From a bacterium (GTDB lineage: Bacteria; Elusimicrobiota; Elusimicrobia; UBA1565; UBA9628), in NCBI GenBank assembly GCA_021846045.1, contig JAJZCM010000005.1:1-62436 (forward strand): DNA of 62,436 bases, written 5' to 3'. How positions within the stretch are numbered: the first letter of the stretch is position 1; the number at the start of each line of letters is the position of its first letter. Below are positions 8,368 through 17,174 of the stretch, one piece after another. The notes beneath the pieces were generated by a model. The model had not been told where the DNA came from. It ran no database searches and saw nothing but the letters and a program-made list of their open reading frames with translations. A program made the translations under genes and the position numbers.

Positions 8368-9891
8368 CTAAGTATTTTTTTCCCGCATCCAATAGGCGCC
8401 AACCACGACAAACAGGGCGCCGAACACGACATAAAGCGGCCAATAGGTCTGATGTAAATTCTTCCAGAAGCCTTCCGCCCCGTGCAAGGTCAAAATCCAG
8501 GCCGCGACGGCCATTACGGCGGTAAAAAAAGTCGTCGAAAGCGCCAAAATATTGAGTTTTCTTCCTTTAATTTCCCAACCGGTTAAAATCGCAACCAAAA
8601 AAATTCCGAGCAGCGGCCCATAGGTAAGCGCGGTGATGCGAAAAGCCATCCACAAGAGATTATCCAAACGCCTTAAAACCATCGCAAAAATAATAAAGAA
8701 AATCCCAAAGCCTAAAAATGAAATCTTAGAAGCTTTGAGGCTTTGTTCTTCAGATGACTCCGGATTAATAAAAGGACGATAAAAATCAACAACAAAGGAC
8801 GTAGCTAAGGATGCCATCGCGGAATCAGCGCTCCCCATCGCGGCGGAAAAAACCGCCGCGAGCAATAGTCCTCTCAAGCCGCTGGGGACGACCATCAAGA
8901 TAAAACGCGGGAAAACATGATCGGAATCTTTCATACCCGCGATAAACGCGGGGTGAAAATGGGCATAGGCATAGAGAGAAGCCCCGATACTTAGGAAGAG
9001 AAAAACAATGGGAACGTTAAGAATCCCCCAAAACATCAGGCTTAAGCGCGCCCCTTTTTCATCACGACAAGACAAGAGCCTTTGAACCATATCCTGATCA
9101 GTCCCGTATGCGGCCGAGGAATTAAAAAATCCCCAGATGACCATTAAGCCGAGAATTCCAAGGTTTGGCGGGCTCAACAAATCCAAAAAGTTAAATTTAT
9201 TGTAAACCGTTCCATCCGACCTAACCGCGTGCCGGCCTAAACTGACAATCGTTGAAACGCCTCCGGGAATATGAGTCACGAGATAAAACAAAGCCGCCAA
9301 GGCTCCGCCGATTAAAAGAAAAAATTGAATGGTATCGGTCCACGCGACCGCCCGGCCCCCTCCCAGCGTGGCATAGGCCAAAATAAGGCCGACAATAATT
9401 AAAACGCTACTTTGGTAGGAGAGTTCCCCGCCGCTGACGACTTCGAGGACCTTGGCCACGGCGACCACGCGGACTGTCGAGGCGAGAAGGCGAGTAATTA
9501 AAAAGTAAGCCGATGATAAAGTTCTGACTGAAGAGCCGAAACGCCTTCCAATCGCCTCGTAAATCGATGTCACTCTCAATCTTTGGAAATGCGGCAAAAA
9601 AGCGTAGGCGATAAAAAAAGTGGCGGCAATATCCCCGGGATTGCTCAATAAATACCTGAAATCGGAAGAATAGCCTTCGGCCGGGGCTCCGATAAATGTC
9701 ACCGCGCTCAAACACGTGGCCACAAAGCTTGCCCAGGTCACGAAAGAGGGAATGGAGCGTCCCGCTAAAAAATAATCGTCCGTATTTTTTTTAGCGCGCC
9801 GCGCGGCCCAAAAACCGATTCCGGAAAGGACCGCGACATAGGAGATTAAAATCGCCCAATCTAGGGCGCCTAAATGAATAAAATGACCCAC
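8368..9891 (-). CDS. Sodium:solute symporter (SSS family)
   Basis: The 507-residue protein has about 13 predicted membrane helices. It starts with LDWAILISYVAVLSGIGFWAARRAKKNTDDYFLAGRS, the usual SSS opening. GGGRAVAWTDTIQFFLLIGG (residues about 178-197) and SAAMGSADSAMASLAT (about 350) match the family's sodium-site regions. It imports a solute using the sodium gradient; the substrate cannot be told from the sequence. The start is GTG at 9891, with TGC-TAATTT ending 5 nt upstream and no Shine-Dalgarno. It stands alone between convergent apc and the GYF-like gene 16 bp upstream. Confidence 0.9.
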   Translation of the reverse strand: MGHFIHLGALDWAILISYVAVLSGIGFWAARRAKKNTDDYFLAGRSIPSFVTWASFVATCLSAVTFIGAPAEGYSSDFRYLLSNPGDIAATFFIAYAFLPHFQRLRVTSIYEAIGRRFGSSVRTLSSAYFLITRLLASTVRVVAVAKVLEVVSGGELSYQSSVLIIVGLILAYATLGGGRAVAWTDTIQFFLLIGGALAALFYLVTHIPGGVSTIVSLGRHAVRSDGTVYNKFNFLDLLSPPNLGILGLMVIWGFFNSSAAYGTDQDMVQRLLSCRDEKGARLSLMFWGILNVPIVFLFLSIGASLYAYAHFHPAFIAGMKDSDHVFPRFILMVVPSGLRGLLLAAVFSAAMGSADSAMASLATSFVVDFYRPFINPESSEEQSLKASKISFLGFGIFFIIFAMVLRRLDNLLWMAFRITALTYGPLLGIFLVAILTGWEIKGRKLNILALSTTFFTAVMAVAAWILTLHGAEGFWKNLHQTYWPLYVVFGALFVVVGAYWMREKNT

Positions 9892-9896
9892 ACGTC

Positions 9897-9902
9897 AAAT
9901 TA
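9897..9902 (-). promoter_or_regulatory. Putative extended -10 of symporter gene
   Basis: On the minus strand TGC-TAATTT (hexamer 9902-9897) ends 5 nt before the GTG start. It fits the TANNNT leaderless pattern seen elsewhere in the window. Confidence 0.35.
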
Positions 9903-9907
9903 GCATT

Positions 9908-12043
9908 TTACCGGCGCGTCTTAGGAGCCTCGCCCGAAAGAAGCCGCCGCGCCGCGCCATTGTCTCCCAAAACCATTCCGCCGGAGGTGTCGGCCTGAAA
10001 CAGATAGACAATCGACTTGCGTTTGGAGGAATTTCCGAATGTGACGCGATAGCGAACTAGGTAAACCCCCTGGGATACCTTGCCGGCGCTCCATTCTTCT
10101 TTAACATCCGCGCCCGCGCCAAATTCATAATCAAGCCACCTTCGGACATCGACTTTAGACCTGTCCAGAGCCCTTTCCAGCAAGGGATATTGTTTGACCA
10201 ATTCAATGGCCTTCTTGGATGGATTCGGCGTTGCTTCTGATTGCTGTTCCTCCGAACCCTGGGCCAGCGGGGAACTCGGAGAAGGAGAAGAAGCCTCGGT
10301 TGAGTTTGGAGTCGGATTTTTCTGTTCCGAAGAAATCGGAGCCGGGCTTTCGGTTTGCGCGGAAGGCGCGGGAGAAGCCGCCGTTTGTGCGGGCGGCATG
10401 GAAAGACTTTGTTCCGGTTGCGAGCCCGGAATAGGCGCGGGAGAAGACTGATCCAGCCCCAAGGGTTTTTGGGTTGATCCAGGGTTAAGCATATTGCTGA
10501 TATCCCTTGGGTTTCTAAAAAAGAGAAAAAATGAAACCGCCGCTAAGACCACCACCCCAAGACCCAAAACCGGAAGAAGCTTCGATCGCGATTTTTTCGC
10601 AGATTTTTTCGTCTGATTTTTATCCGGAACCGCAGATTCCGGTTTGGCAAAACGGTCCAACAATTCCTGCGAATCGGGAGGAGTTTGAAAAGGAGCCGGG
10701 GCTCCTTCCACTGGCGGTGAGAAAGCGCCAAAACCTTCCGGCGCGGCTCCTGGAAAAACGGAAGGAGAATTCGGCTCGTTAAAAATCGGAGTGATCAACG
10801 GCTCCGAGGCGCTGCCCTGCGCCGTTTGAATGGAATTTTCAATCGCGATTTGTGGTCCTGCCTCCGAAAAAATATTTTGTGGGGAAAACTGCCCTGGCGC
10901 AGAAGAGGCCGCATCAACAGGAGATGAAAACTGGATCAAGCTCTCCGGCGCTCCGGGCGCGAGAACATTTCCACCCGCAGGAACGCCTTCAGGATTTTGA
11001 TTGCTCGCGGGAAACACAAATGAGTTTGCTTCTCCAGCGGGAGAGGCTTGAACCGGATTTTCAAACTCGACAGGCGCGGAGGAAATCTGGATTTGAGCGG
11101 GCTCTGCATTCGAAGAAGGCGTCAATGGGGATTCAAGCTCCACGGGCTTGCTCTCAATAATTTCAACCGGAGACTCCGACGCAGATTGAATCGGAATTAT
11201 TTGAGCATCTTGAGATTCCTGATCGGGAGCGCGCAAGATGAGGTTTTGATTTTCTTGAACCGGCTCATCAACAGCTTCAAGAGAATCCCCCATTTGAATC
11301 TGCAATCCTCCCGCGCTTGACTCATCTAAGGAATCCCAAGATTCTCCCATTTGAAAGCGCAGTTCCTCAGGGTTTCCATCTTGACGAACCTCTTCATGCT
11401 CAACAAGAACCGGCGCAGCGAGAGTTTCCTCAGGCTTGATGCTGATTGGAGAAACGGGTTTTAAATCCAACTTAACGGGCGCCGGAGGGGAAACTGGCGG
11501 GAGCGGTATTTGAGGAGACGGCAGCGGCGGAGCGGACGGCGGAGGCGGAACTGAACTCAAAGGAGAGTTCTTAAAAGACTCAAACCTTTCTTCAAACGCA
11601 TTCAAATAACGCTTAAGAATCTGCTCAAAATCATGCGCGTTTACTTCCTCACGCAACTCTAAAGAAGCCGGAGGAGCCGGAAGGTCGGGACGCTGGGGCG
11701 CCATTTGAAAAAGCGAAGTCTCCGACCAATCAAACGAAACGTCTTCCAGCGTTTTCTCGAATTGTGGAAAAGCATTCTTGCTTTTTTCAATATCCTTATT
11801 AAAGAATGGAGCGGCCCATTTTAGTTCTTCAAACTCCTCGTCTAAAACCTGCCCTTCATTGACAAGGAAATCGCCAGAAAAAGATTCCTGCCCGAACAAA
11901 TCCATCACCGAATGCCATCGCCCATCGGGAACGCCCGCTTCCTCCTCGCAAATGAGAGTATCGGGGTCTCCACTCAAGGCCTGGACATCATCCAATTTAT
12001 AAGGCCCGGAAATTCTATTGTCTCTGTAGAGATAATAAGGCAT
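9908..12043 (-). CDS. GYF-like domain, Pro-rich, single-TM protein of unknown function
   Basis: The 711-residue product begins with a GYF_2-like module (residues 1-55: MPYYLYRDNRISGPYKLDDVQ, then GRWHSVMDLF), usually a peptide-binding fold. A very long low-complexity region rich in Pro, Ser, Glu and Ala follows (about 60-480) and includes a PPPPSAPPLPSPQIPLPP stretch. One membrane helix lies near residues 488-510 (LLPVLGLGVVVLAAVSFFLFF). After a second Pro/Ser linker, a folded C-terminal domain of about 100 residues follows (LVKQYPLLERALDRSKVDVRRWLDYEF). The GYF end is probably cytoplasmic and the C-terminal domain periplasmic. It looks like a scaffold crossing the envelope, but no function is established. 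Confidence 0.75.
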   Translation of the reverse strand: MPYYLYRDNRISGPYKLDDVQALSGDPDTLICEEEAGVPDGRWHSVMDLFGQESFSGDFLVNEGQVLDEEFEELKWAAPFFNKDIEKSKNAFPQFEKTLEDVSFDWSETSLFQMAPQRPDLPAPPASLELREEVNAHDFEQILKRYLNAFEERFESFKNSPLSSVPPPPSAPPLPSPQIPLPPVSPPAPVKLDLKPVSPISIKPEETLAAPVLVEHEEVRQDGNPEELRFQMGESWDSLDESSAGGLQIQMGDSLEAVDEPVQENQNLILRAPDQESQDAQIIPIQSASESPVEIIESKPVELESPLTPSSNAEPAQIQISSAPVEFENPVQASPAGEANSFVFPASNQNPEGVPAGGNVLAPGAPESLIQFSSPVDAASSAPGQFSPQNIFSEAGPQIAIENSIQTAQGSASEPLITPIFNEPNSPSVFPGAAPEGFGAFSPPVEGAPAPFQTPPDSQELLDRFAKPESAVPDKNQTKKSAKKSRSKLLPVLGLGVVVLAAVSFFLFFRNPRDISNMLNPGSTQKPLGLDQSSPAPIPGSQPEQSLSMPPAQTAASPAPSAQTESPAPISSEQKNPTPNSTEASSPSPSSPLAQGSEEQQSEATPNPSKKAIELVKQYPLLERALDRSKVDVRRWLDYEFGAGADVKEEWSAGKVSQGVYLVRYRVTFGNSSKRKSIVYLFQADTSGGMVLGDNGAARRLLSGEAPKTRR

Positions 12044-12110
12044 AGAAAATTAAGATCTCGTTGACCGTCGCAGAAAAGTGTAGATGAAACTTGTTAAGAA
12101 TTCAATACGT

Positions 12111-12152
12111 AATAAAGCCCCCCTTCTCCCGCAGGAGAAGGGGGGCTTTATT
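12111..12152. terminator. Bidirectional hairpin terminator downstream of the dksA-like gene
   Basis: A perfect 19-bp stem (12111-12129 with 12134-12152) closes on a CGCA loop. The C/G-rich core is flanked by A/T ends (AATAAAG...CTTTATT). It lies just after the DksA-like stop codon, separating it from the GYF-like gene. Confidence 0.85.
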
Positions 12153-12167
12153 TGGCGGAATTACGCG

Positions 12168-12635
12168 TTACGCGGCGCCGAAGTCTGAATCCTTATCATC
12201 GCCGCCTACAGCCACATCGGCCAATTCTTCTGCCGAATCCTCAAAGGAGGCGTTTTCAGAAGCGCTTTGACAAGAAATGCAATATCGGGCGAAGGGAAGC
12301 GCCTTGAGCCGAGGTTTGGGAATCGGATTGTGGCAAGATTCACAAAGCCCGTAAATCCCTTTCTCAATTTTTCTAATCGCGGCCTCGATTTGATCCAAAG
12401 TGACGCGTTCGTTATCCGACAACTCGAAAATGAGTTCTTTCTCAGTTGAAAGATTCGCCTGGTCCATTGAATCACCCATCTCCGAATCATCCGGCAATGA
12501 TTTTCTGGACACGGTTTTTAAAAGATCCTCTTTCATGGCCAGAAGCTCTTTATGAATCGCCGAAAAGTTCCCAGACACGGGGGATTTCATGGGCGCTTTT
12601 TTCGAAACTGTTTTTTTCTTGACTGCGGTTTTCAT
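12168..12635 (-). CDS. DksA/TraR-family C4 zinc-finger regulator
   Basis: This family binds RNA polymerase in its secondary channel and modulates initiation, often with ppGpp. The 155 residues comprise a Lys/Ala/Ser-rich tail (1-22), a coiled-coil with acidic residues (about 25-90), then the finger YGLCESCHNPIPKPRLKALP...YCISC with all four cysteines. The tip motif of classical DksA (DxxDxA) is not obvious; the nearest is DDSEMGDSMDQA. It may therefore be a YocK/TraR-like member. A good Shine-Dalgarno (AAGGAG) precedes the ATG and a strong terminator follows, so it is monocistronic. Confidence 0.9.
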   Translation of the reverse strand: MKTAVKKKTVSKKAPMKSPVSGNFSAIHKELLAMKEDLLKTVSRKSLPDDSEMGDSMDQANLSTEKELIFELSDNERVTLDQIEAAIRKIEKGIYGLCESCHNPIPKPRLKALPFARYCISCQSASENASFEDSAEELADVAVGGDDKDSDFGAA

Positions 12636-12765
12636 AATCTCACTCCTTAATTTTCCTCTTAGACTAATCTAATACGCTTAAAAACGCAAAAAGTTCATCC
12701 GAACAGACTAGCATATTTCATGCGCCTAAATTTTACCTGCGGCCAGAGACCGGCAAGATTCCTTA

Positions 12766-13035
12766 AGGCGTTGTCAAGAAATAATATGAGCGATTTGGAA
12801 GCGCAAGCCTGCGCCGAATTCGAGACGCGAGGAGCAAGCATAGCTTGAGCTATGTGCGCGACGAGCAACGAAGAAGTCGGCCAGGATCGCGCTTCCCCTT
12901 CGGGGCCAGGCGATTTTGGGCTGCGACTTCGTCTCTCCTCGCTTACATACCGCAGAGGGTATGCTCGCTCGTCGTTTCTCGTCTCGCTCCAATCTTGCCT
13001 AGCCAAATCGCTCATATTATTCCTTGACAACGCCT
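12766..13035. repeat. Large palindromic element, copy A
   Basis: The ends are 33-bp inverted repeats (12766-12798 and 13003-13035) matching at 32 of 33 positions. The interior is a weaker inverted repeat: each half carries a small hairpin, CATAGCTTGAGCTATG at 12839-12854 on the left and CATACC-GCAGAG-GGTATG at 12946-12963 on the right. A CCCC-TTC-GGGG hairpin sits at the centre (about 12896-12905). About 87 bp (12904-12990, reversed) is close to 90% identical to copy B at 37757-37844. The short frames inside are not credible genes. The element occupies the gene-free stretch between dksA and gltX and supplies the gltX stop codon. Confidence 0.85.
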
Positions 13036-14463
13036 AAGCCTTTTAACGGCCTCCTCTCGCCCCATGACCTCGATCATTAAAAACAAGGTCGGACCGTCGG
13101 TTCGGCCCGAAACGGCCGCGCGAAGCGGATGGAAAACTTGCCCCGCCTTAAAGCCCTTTTCCTGGGCGTATTGGCGAACGGCGGCCTCGATTTCTTTTTC
13201 CTTAAAGGCAGGCAGATCCTGAAGACGAACAGACAAATCCTCAAGAATACGCAAGACATCAGGGCCGGAAAGGGATTTTTCCCGCGCTTGAGGCGTCATT
13301 TCAAGCGGCTTATAGAAAAAATCAACCAAACTCGGAATCTCGGTCAATTTCTTGTATTTTTGATGTTCCAAGGAAATCGCAGACTCAAGGGAAGGAGAAC
13401 CGGGAGCCGGCTTGATTCCGGCCCGGTCCAGAAAAGGCTGGGCGGCTAGAACGAGATCGGAAACCGGCATTTTTCGGATATATTCCCCGTTCATCCAGGT
13501 CAATTTGACGTTATCAAAGGTCGCGGGATTTTTCTGGCAGCCTTCAATGTCAAAGCTTGAGATGAGTTCATCATAGGAGAACAAGTCCTGGGAATTTTTA
13601 GTCGCCCATCCCAAAAGTGCAAGATAGTTTCTCAAGGCTCCGGGAATAAAGCCCTCATTTTTGTATTCCAGAACCGAAGTCGCCCCGTGGCGCTTTGAAA
13701 GTTTAGCTCCATCCGGCCCCAAGATCATTGATAAGTGGGCAAAAACCGGAGGAGCCCATCCCAAGGCTTCATAAAGCCTCAACTGGGATGGAGTGTTGGA
13801 CAAATGCTCGTCTCCTCGAATCACGTGGCTGATCTCCATTAGATGGTCGTCAATCACGCAGGCAAAATTGTACGTTGGAACCCCGCTGGTCTTGATAATG
13901 ACGAAATCTTGAAGGAGATTGTTCTCAAAAGAAACCTTGCCTCGAATCAAATCATCCACCACCGTTGTTCCGGAATCCGGCATCTTAAAGCGTATTGAGT
14001 ATTTCTTTCCGGCTGAATCGTATCCTTTCTTCTCCTGGTCGGTCAGGTTTCGGCATCTCCTATCGTAGCGGGGCGGGCGTTTTTCCAAAGCGGCCAAGCG
14101 GCGCATCTCGTCTAAATCTTCCTTTGAACAATAGCAACGGTAAGCCTTTCCGTCCCGCATCAATTGATCTAGGAATTTCTTGTAGATATCCAAGCGCTGC
14201 ATCTGGAAATACGGCTTATACGGCCCTTCGCTCAGTAGACTGTCCTTGGGGCCCTCGTCCCAATTGAGCCCCAGCCAGTGAAGGGAATCTAAAATGGCTT
14301 GAACTGAGTCCTCGGTGGACCTCACCTCATCGGTGTCTTCGATTCTAAGGACAAAAGAACCTTTATGTTTTCTCGCAAAAAGCCAGTTAAAAAGAGCCGT
14401 ACGCGCGCCGCCAATATGAAGAAATCCCGTCGGAGACGGAGCAAAACGAGTTCTGATTTTCAT
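13012..14463 (-). CDS. gltX: Glutamyl-tRNA synthetase
   Basis: A class-I aminoacyl-tRNA synthetase charging tRNA-Glu. The 483 residues are the usual bacterial length. The HIGH-type motif is PTGFLHIGGARTAL (residues 11-24), and the KMSKS-type motif is KLSKRHG near residue 253. The C-terminal helical anticodon-binding domain is present. GGAG precedes ATG with a 7-nt spacer. The last codons (CQGII) and the TGA stop come from the right arm of palindromic element A, so the original C-terminus probably ended a few residues earlier or differently. It lies downstream of recN, separated by a 66-bp tandem repeat. Confidence 0.96.
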   Translation of the reverse strand: MKIRTRFAPSPTGFLHIGGARTALFNWLFARKHKGSFVLRIEDTDEVRSTEDSVQAILDSLHWLGLNWDEGPKDSLLSEGPYKPYFQMQRLDIYKKFLDQLMRDGKAYRCYCSKEDLDEMRRLAALEKRPPRYDRRCRNLTDQEKKGYDSAGKKYSIRFKMPDSGTTVVDDLIRGKVSFENNLLQDFVIIKTSGVPTYNFACVIDDHLMEISHVIRGDEHLSNTPSQLRLYEALGWAPPVFAHLSMILGPDGAKLSKRHGATSVLEYKNEGFIPGALRNYLALLGWATKNSQDLFSYDELISSFDIEGCQKNPATFDNVKLTWMNGEYIRKMPVSDLVLAAQPFLDRAGIKPAPGSPSLESAISLEHQKYKKLTEIPSLVDFFYKPLEMTPQAREKSLSGPDVLRILEDLSVRLQDLPAFKEKEIEAAVRQYAQEKGFKAGQVFHPLRAAVSGRTDGPTLFLMIEVMGREEAVKRLRRCQGII

Positions 14464-14474
14464 TATTTTCTCCC

Positions 14475-14606
14475 TGCGTTCTTTGTTCGCGAAGCGAAAG
14501 CGTGCCGGGGCATCTCTTGGAAAGACGTTATGCCTCGGTCTGCGTTCCTTGTTCGCGAAGCGAAAGCGTGCCGAAGCATCTTAAGGAAAGACGTTATGCT
14601 TTGGCC
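14475..14606. repeat. Two tandem copies of a 66-bp unit (plus a partial third)
   Basis: Units 14475-14540 and 14541-14606 share TGCGTTC, TTCGCGAAGCGAAAGCG and GGAAAGACGTTATGC; a third begins at 14607 and breaks off. TTCGC-GAA-GCGAA inside the unit can form a small hairpin. The repeat covers the recN-gltX gap and the last codons of recN. Sixty-six bp is a multiple of three, so copy-number change would not shift a frame. Confidence 0.8.
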
Positions 14607-16326
14607 TGCGTTCTTTTTCCACTTCTAAAAGCTCCCGTGCATGCTGGCGACTCGCATTCGTAGGGCTTCCCCCTAACATCACCGCGAGAACCTCAAGCCG
14701 GTCCCCCCCGGACAATCGCTTCACCTGAGTTTTTACTGTTTCCGAATCCATTTCCTTCAAAACGTGAAATTGAGTTTGAGCCAAACTCGCAATTTGAGGC
14801 AAATGAGTCACGCATAAAATTTGCCGGCCCTTGGCTAAGTTAAGCAGCTTGTCTCCAAGAAGGCGGGCCGCGGCCCCGCCCACGCCCGCATCCACTTCAT
14901 CGAAAATTAAAATTGGAGTCTTGTCCGCCTGGGCTAAAACCGTCTTAAGGCCCAGCATCACGCGGGACAATTCTCCGCCGGAGGCGGTTTCCCTTAAAGG
15001 CCTAAGCGGCGCGCCGGGGTTTGCGGAAAACATAAATTCTATTGCGTCTCCGCCGAAGGAATGGTACTGCCCATCTTCCATCTCAATTGAGATTTTGAGC
15101 TCCGCATGCAAAAGGCCCAAGCCTTTAAATTCAAGAGCCAAGGCTTTCTCGAGTTTTTTAGCCCCTTGGGTTCTCCGAATATGAAGCTTCTCGCACAAAC
15201 TTTTCAGCTGGGACTCCGCTTCATCTTCCTGCCGCTTAAGTTCTTCGAGTCCTTCAGCCCTGTTTTCAAGACGAAACACTTCCTCAGACAAAACATTTTT
15301 CTCGTTTAAAAGTCCCGTGAAATCCTTTCCATACTTTTTCTTCAACCGCGCGATTTGGTCTAATCGTTCAAGCATTGAATCGAGCTTCGCCGGATCGAGG
15401 CTCAAGCGGGATTGATAGTCCGACAAAGTTTCGGAGATATCCGAGAGGACTCCTCTCGCCTCCGACAAAGGAGTTTTCAGGCGTTCAAGGGAAGGGTCCA
15501 TCTTGGTTAATTCCGCGATTTGGCGATCCAGCTCTTGAATCTGAGCCAAGCAAGACGATTCCCTTGCATACAAAATTCCATAGGCCTCGGCAGCTGCGGA
15601 TTTAAGACGCTCCGCGTTTCTCAAAGGAGGGAGTTCCGCCTCTAATTTTTCTTCTTCGCCTTCTTTTAAGTTGGCCGCTTCGAGCTCGGCAAGGCGAAAA
15701 CGGAGGTAATCCAGTTTCTCACTTCTTTCCGTCTCCGATAAGTTTAAAGATTCGATTTTTTGCTTAAGCAAGGACCAACGCTCAAAAGCGGCTTTCACTT
15801 CACCAAGAAGTTCGTCTTGTTCTGAAAAAGAATCTAAGAATTCTCGTTGAAAAGCCGGCTTCATCAGCTTCTGATGCTGGTTTTGTCCGTGAAAGTCGAT
15901 GAGCGAATCCGCCAGTTGAGACAACATCGCGGCTGAAACGGGTTCATTGTCAATAAAGGCTCGACTTTTTCCGCCCTCATCAATCTCGCGGCGAATAGAA
16001 ATCGTCGCACCCGCGTCGCTGACCCCTTCCCCAAAGCGCGACGTGGACGCTCGGCCTTCGGCCTTGACCGCGTCCGGCTTGGCTGTTTTTCTGGGGAGGG
16101 AATTTGCCCAATCTCCGGAATCAAAAACAGCGTCGATTTGAAGGGTCTTTGCGCCCGAGCGAATCCAAGCGGAACTTCCCCGTCCGCCCATTAGAAATCC
16201 CAAGGCTTCCATCAAGATGGATTTCCCGGCTCCGGTTTCTCCCGTCAAGGCGTTAAAACCCGCAGAAAAATTAAGTTCGGCTTCCTCGATGACGGCGAAG
16301 TTTTTAACGCGAAGGGTTCTCAGCAT
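14581..16326 (-). CDS. recN: DNA repair ATPase RecN
   Basis: An SMC-like ATPase in double-strand-break repair. The 581-residue protein has Walker A GETGAGKS at 29-36, two long coiled-coil arms (about 170-400), the ABC signature SGGELSRVMLGLK and Walker B LIFDEVDAGVGG. It starts at the last base of nadK (overlap of one base at 16326), so the two are coupled. The extreme C-terminus (KHNVFP) is encoded by the 66-bp tandem repeat and is unlikely to be ancestral. A Ser/Lys/Gly-rich insertion occurs at about residues 80-105. Confidence 0.95.
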   Translation of the reverse strand: MLRTLRVKNFAVIEEAELNFSAGFNALTGETGAGKSILMEALGFLMGGRGSSAWIRSGAKTLQIDAVFDSGDWANSLPRKTAKPDAVKAEGRASTSRFGEGVSDAGATISIRREIDEGGKSRAFIDNEPVSAAMLSQLADSLIDFHGQNQHQKLMKPAFQREFLDSFSEQDELLGEVKAAFERWSLLKQKIESLNLSETERSEKLDYLRFRLAELEAANLKEGEEEKLEAELPPLRNAERLKSAAAEAYGILYARESSCLAQIQELDRQIAELTKMDPSLERLKTPLSEARGVLSDISETLSDYQSRLSLDPAKLDSMLERLDQIARLKKKYGKDFTGLLNEKNVLSEEVFRLENRAEGLEELKRQEDEAESQLKSLCEKLHIRRTQGAKKLEKALALEFKGLGLLHAELKISIEMEDGQYHSFGGDAIEFMFSANPGAPLRPLRETASGGELSRVMLGLKTVLAQADKTPILIFDEVDAGVGGAAARLLGDKLLNLAKGRQILCVTHLPQIASLAQTQFHVLKEMDSETVKTQVKRLSGGDRLEVLAVMLGGSPTNASRQHARELLEVEKERRPKHNVFP

Positions 16327-17174
16327 TACCTTTCACCCCAATGGATTTTTCGTCTGAGGGTCTCATAATACGAAGATTCAGGGCTCAAGAGAATTTTAAG
16401 CGGCTTTTTAAAACGCCGAATATGAACTTCATCGCCGGCGTCCATCGGACGGGAAATCTGTCCATCCACGGAGAGAAAGACCTGGGGAATATCATTGGAG
16501 CGGCGTTTGCGCAAAATGACGGAAACTCGTTCCGAGGCCGGAACAATCAGGGGTCGATGCGTCATCGCGTGGGAACAGATGGGCAAAGACAATAAGACCT
16601 GCAAAGACGGCTCAATTAGGGGGCCCGAAGCCGCCAGAGCATAGGCGCTTGACCCCGTTGGAGTCGAAACGATGAGGCCGTCTCCCAAATAATCTGCGAT
16701 TTTTAGGCCTTCTGATTTCATCTCCAAAAGAACCGCGCGCGCCTGGTCCCCGCAGCGAATCACGCAGTCGTTAAGCGCCAAGGTCGGGCCGAAAATTCTC
16801 CGATTTCCTCTCCACAATTCAGCCTCAATCATCAAGCGCTGTTCTTGCCGGAAACCTCCTGAAAGAATCTTCGCCGCGTAGCGAGGAAATTCGGCAGCTT
16901 CAAGGCCGGCTAAAAAGCCAAGCCCGCCAGAATTGACGCCAATGATCGGAATTCCATAAGGAGCGATGTTACGGGCCGCTTTTAGCATCGTTCCATCTCC
17001 GCCGACCGCAATCGCCAAATCCGAACGGCCAAGCCGGGTTGAGAAATCCGCGTCCCCTTCCGCATTGATGGAGACGCGATGCGCGCGCAAAACGCCGGCG
17101 ACTTTCTTAAAATTCCGAGCCGCCTCGGGTTTGTCGGCGTTAAAAAAAAGGGAGACAGATTTAAAATGTCGCAT
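16326..17174 (-). CDS. nadK: NAD kinase
   Basis: Phosphorylates NAD+ to NADP+ using ATP or polyphosphate. The 282-residue sequence has the GGDGT motif at 58-62 (D60 catalytic), NSGGLGFLA, and the NE/D-type segment LNDCVIRCG. YLGDGLIVSTPTGSSAYALAASGP is the conserved NAD-binding block. The start overlaps the end of comEC by 14 nt and the end touches recN, giving a comF-comEC-nadK-recN run; nadK-recN adjacency is common in bacteria. Confidence 0.95.
   Translation of the reverse strand: MRHFKSVSLFFNADKPEAARNFKKVAGVLRAHRVSINAEGDADFSTRLGRSDLAIAVGGDGTMLKAARNIAPYGIPIIGVNSGGLGFLAGLEAAEFPRYAAKILSGGFRQEQRLMIEAELWRGNRRIFGPTLALNDCVIRCGDQARAVLLEMKSEGLKIADYLGDGLIVSTPTGSSAYALAASGPLIEPSLQVLLSLPICSHAMTHRPLIVPASERVSVILRKRRSNDIPQVFLSVDGQISRPMDAGDEVHIRRFKKPLKILLSPESSYYETLRRKIHWGER

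Noticed and set aside
12695-13037. Several 60-110-codon frames on both strands inside palindromic element A
   Set aside because: They mirror each other because the DNA is an inverted repeat, have no ribosome sites and no domain resemblance.
14475-14620. CRISPR array
   Set aside because: Two contiguous 66-bp units without spacers and no cas genes.
14365-14628. Plus-strand 87-codon frame with a repeated FVREAKACR-like peptide
   Set aside because: The peptide repeat is just the 66-bp tandem DNA repeat read antisense to gltX/recN.
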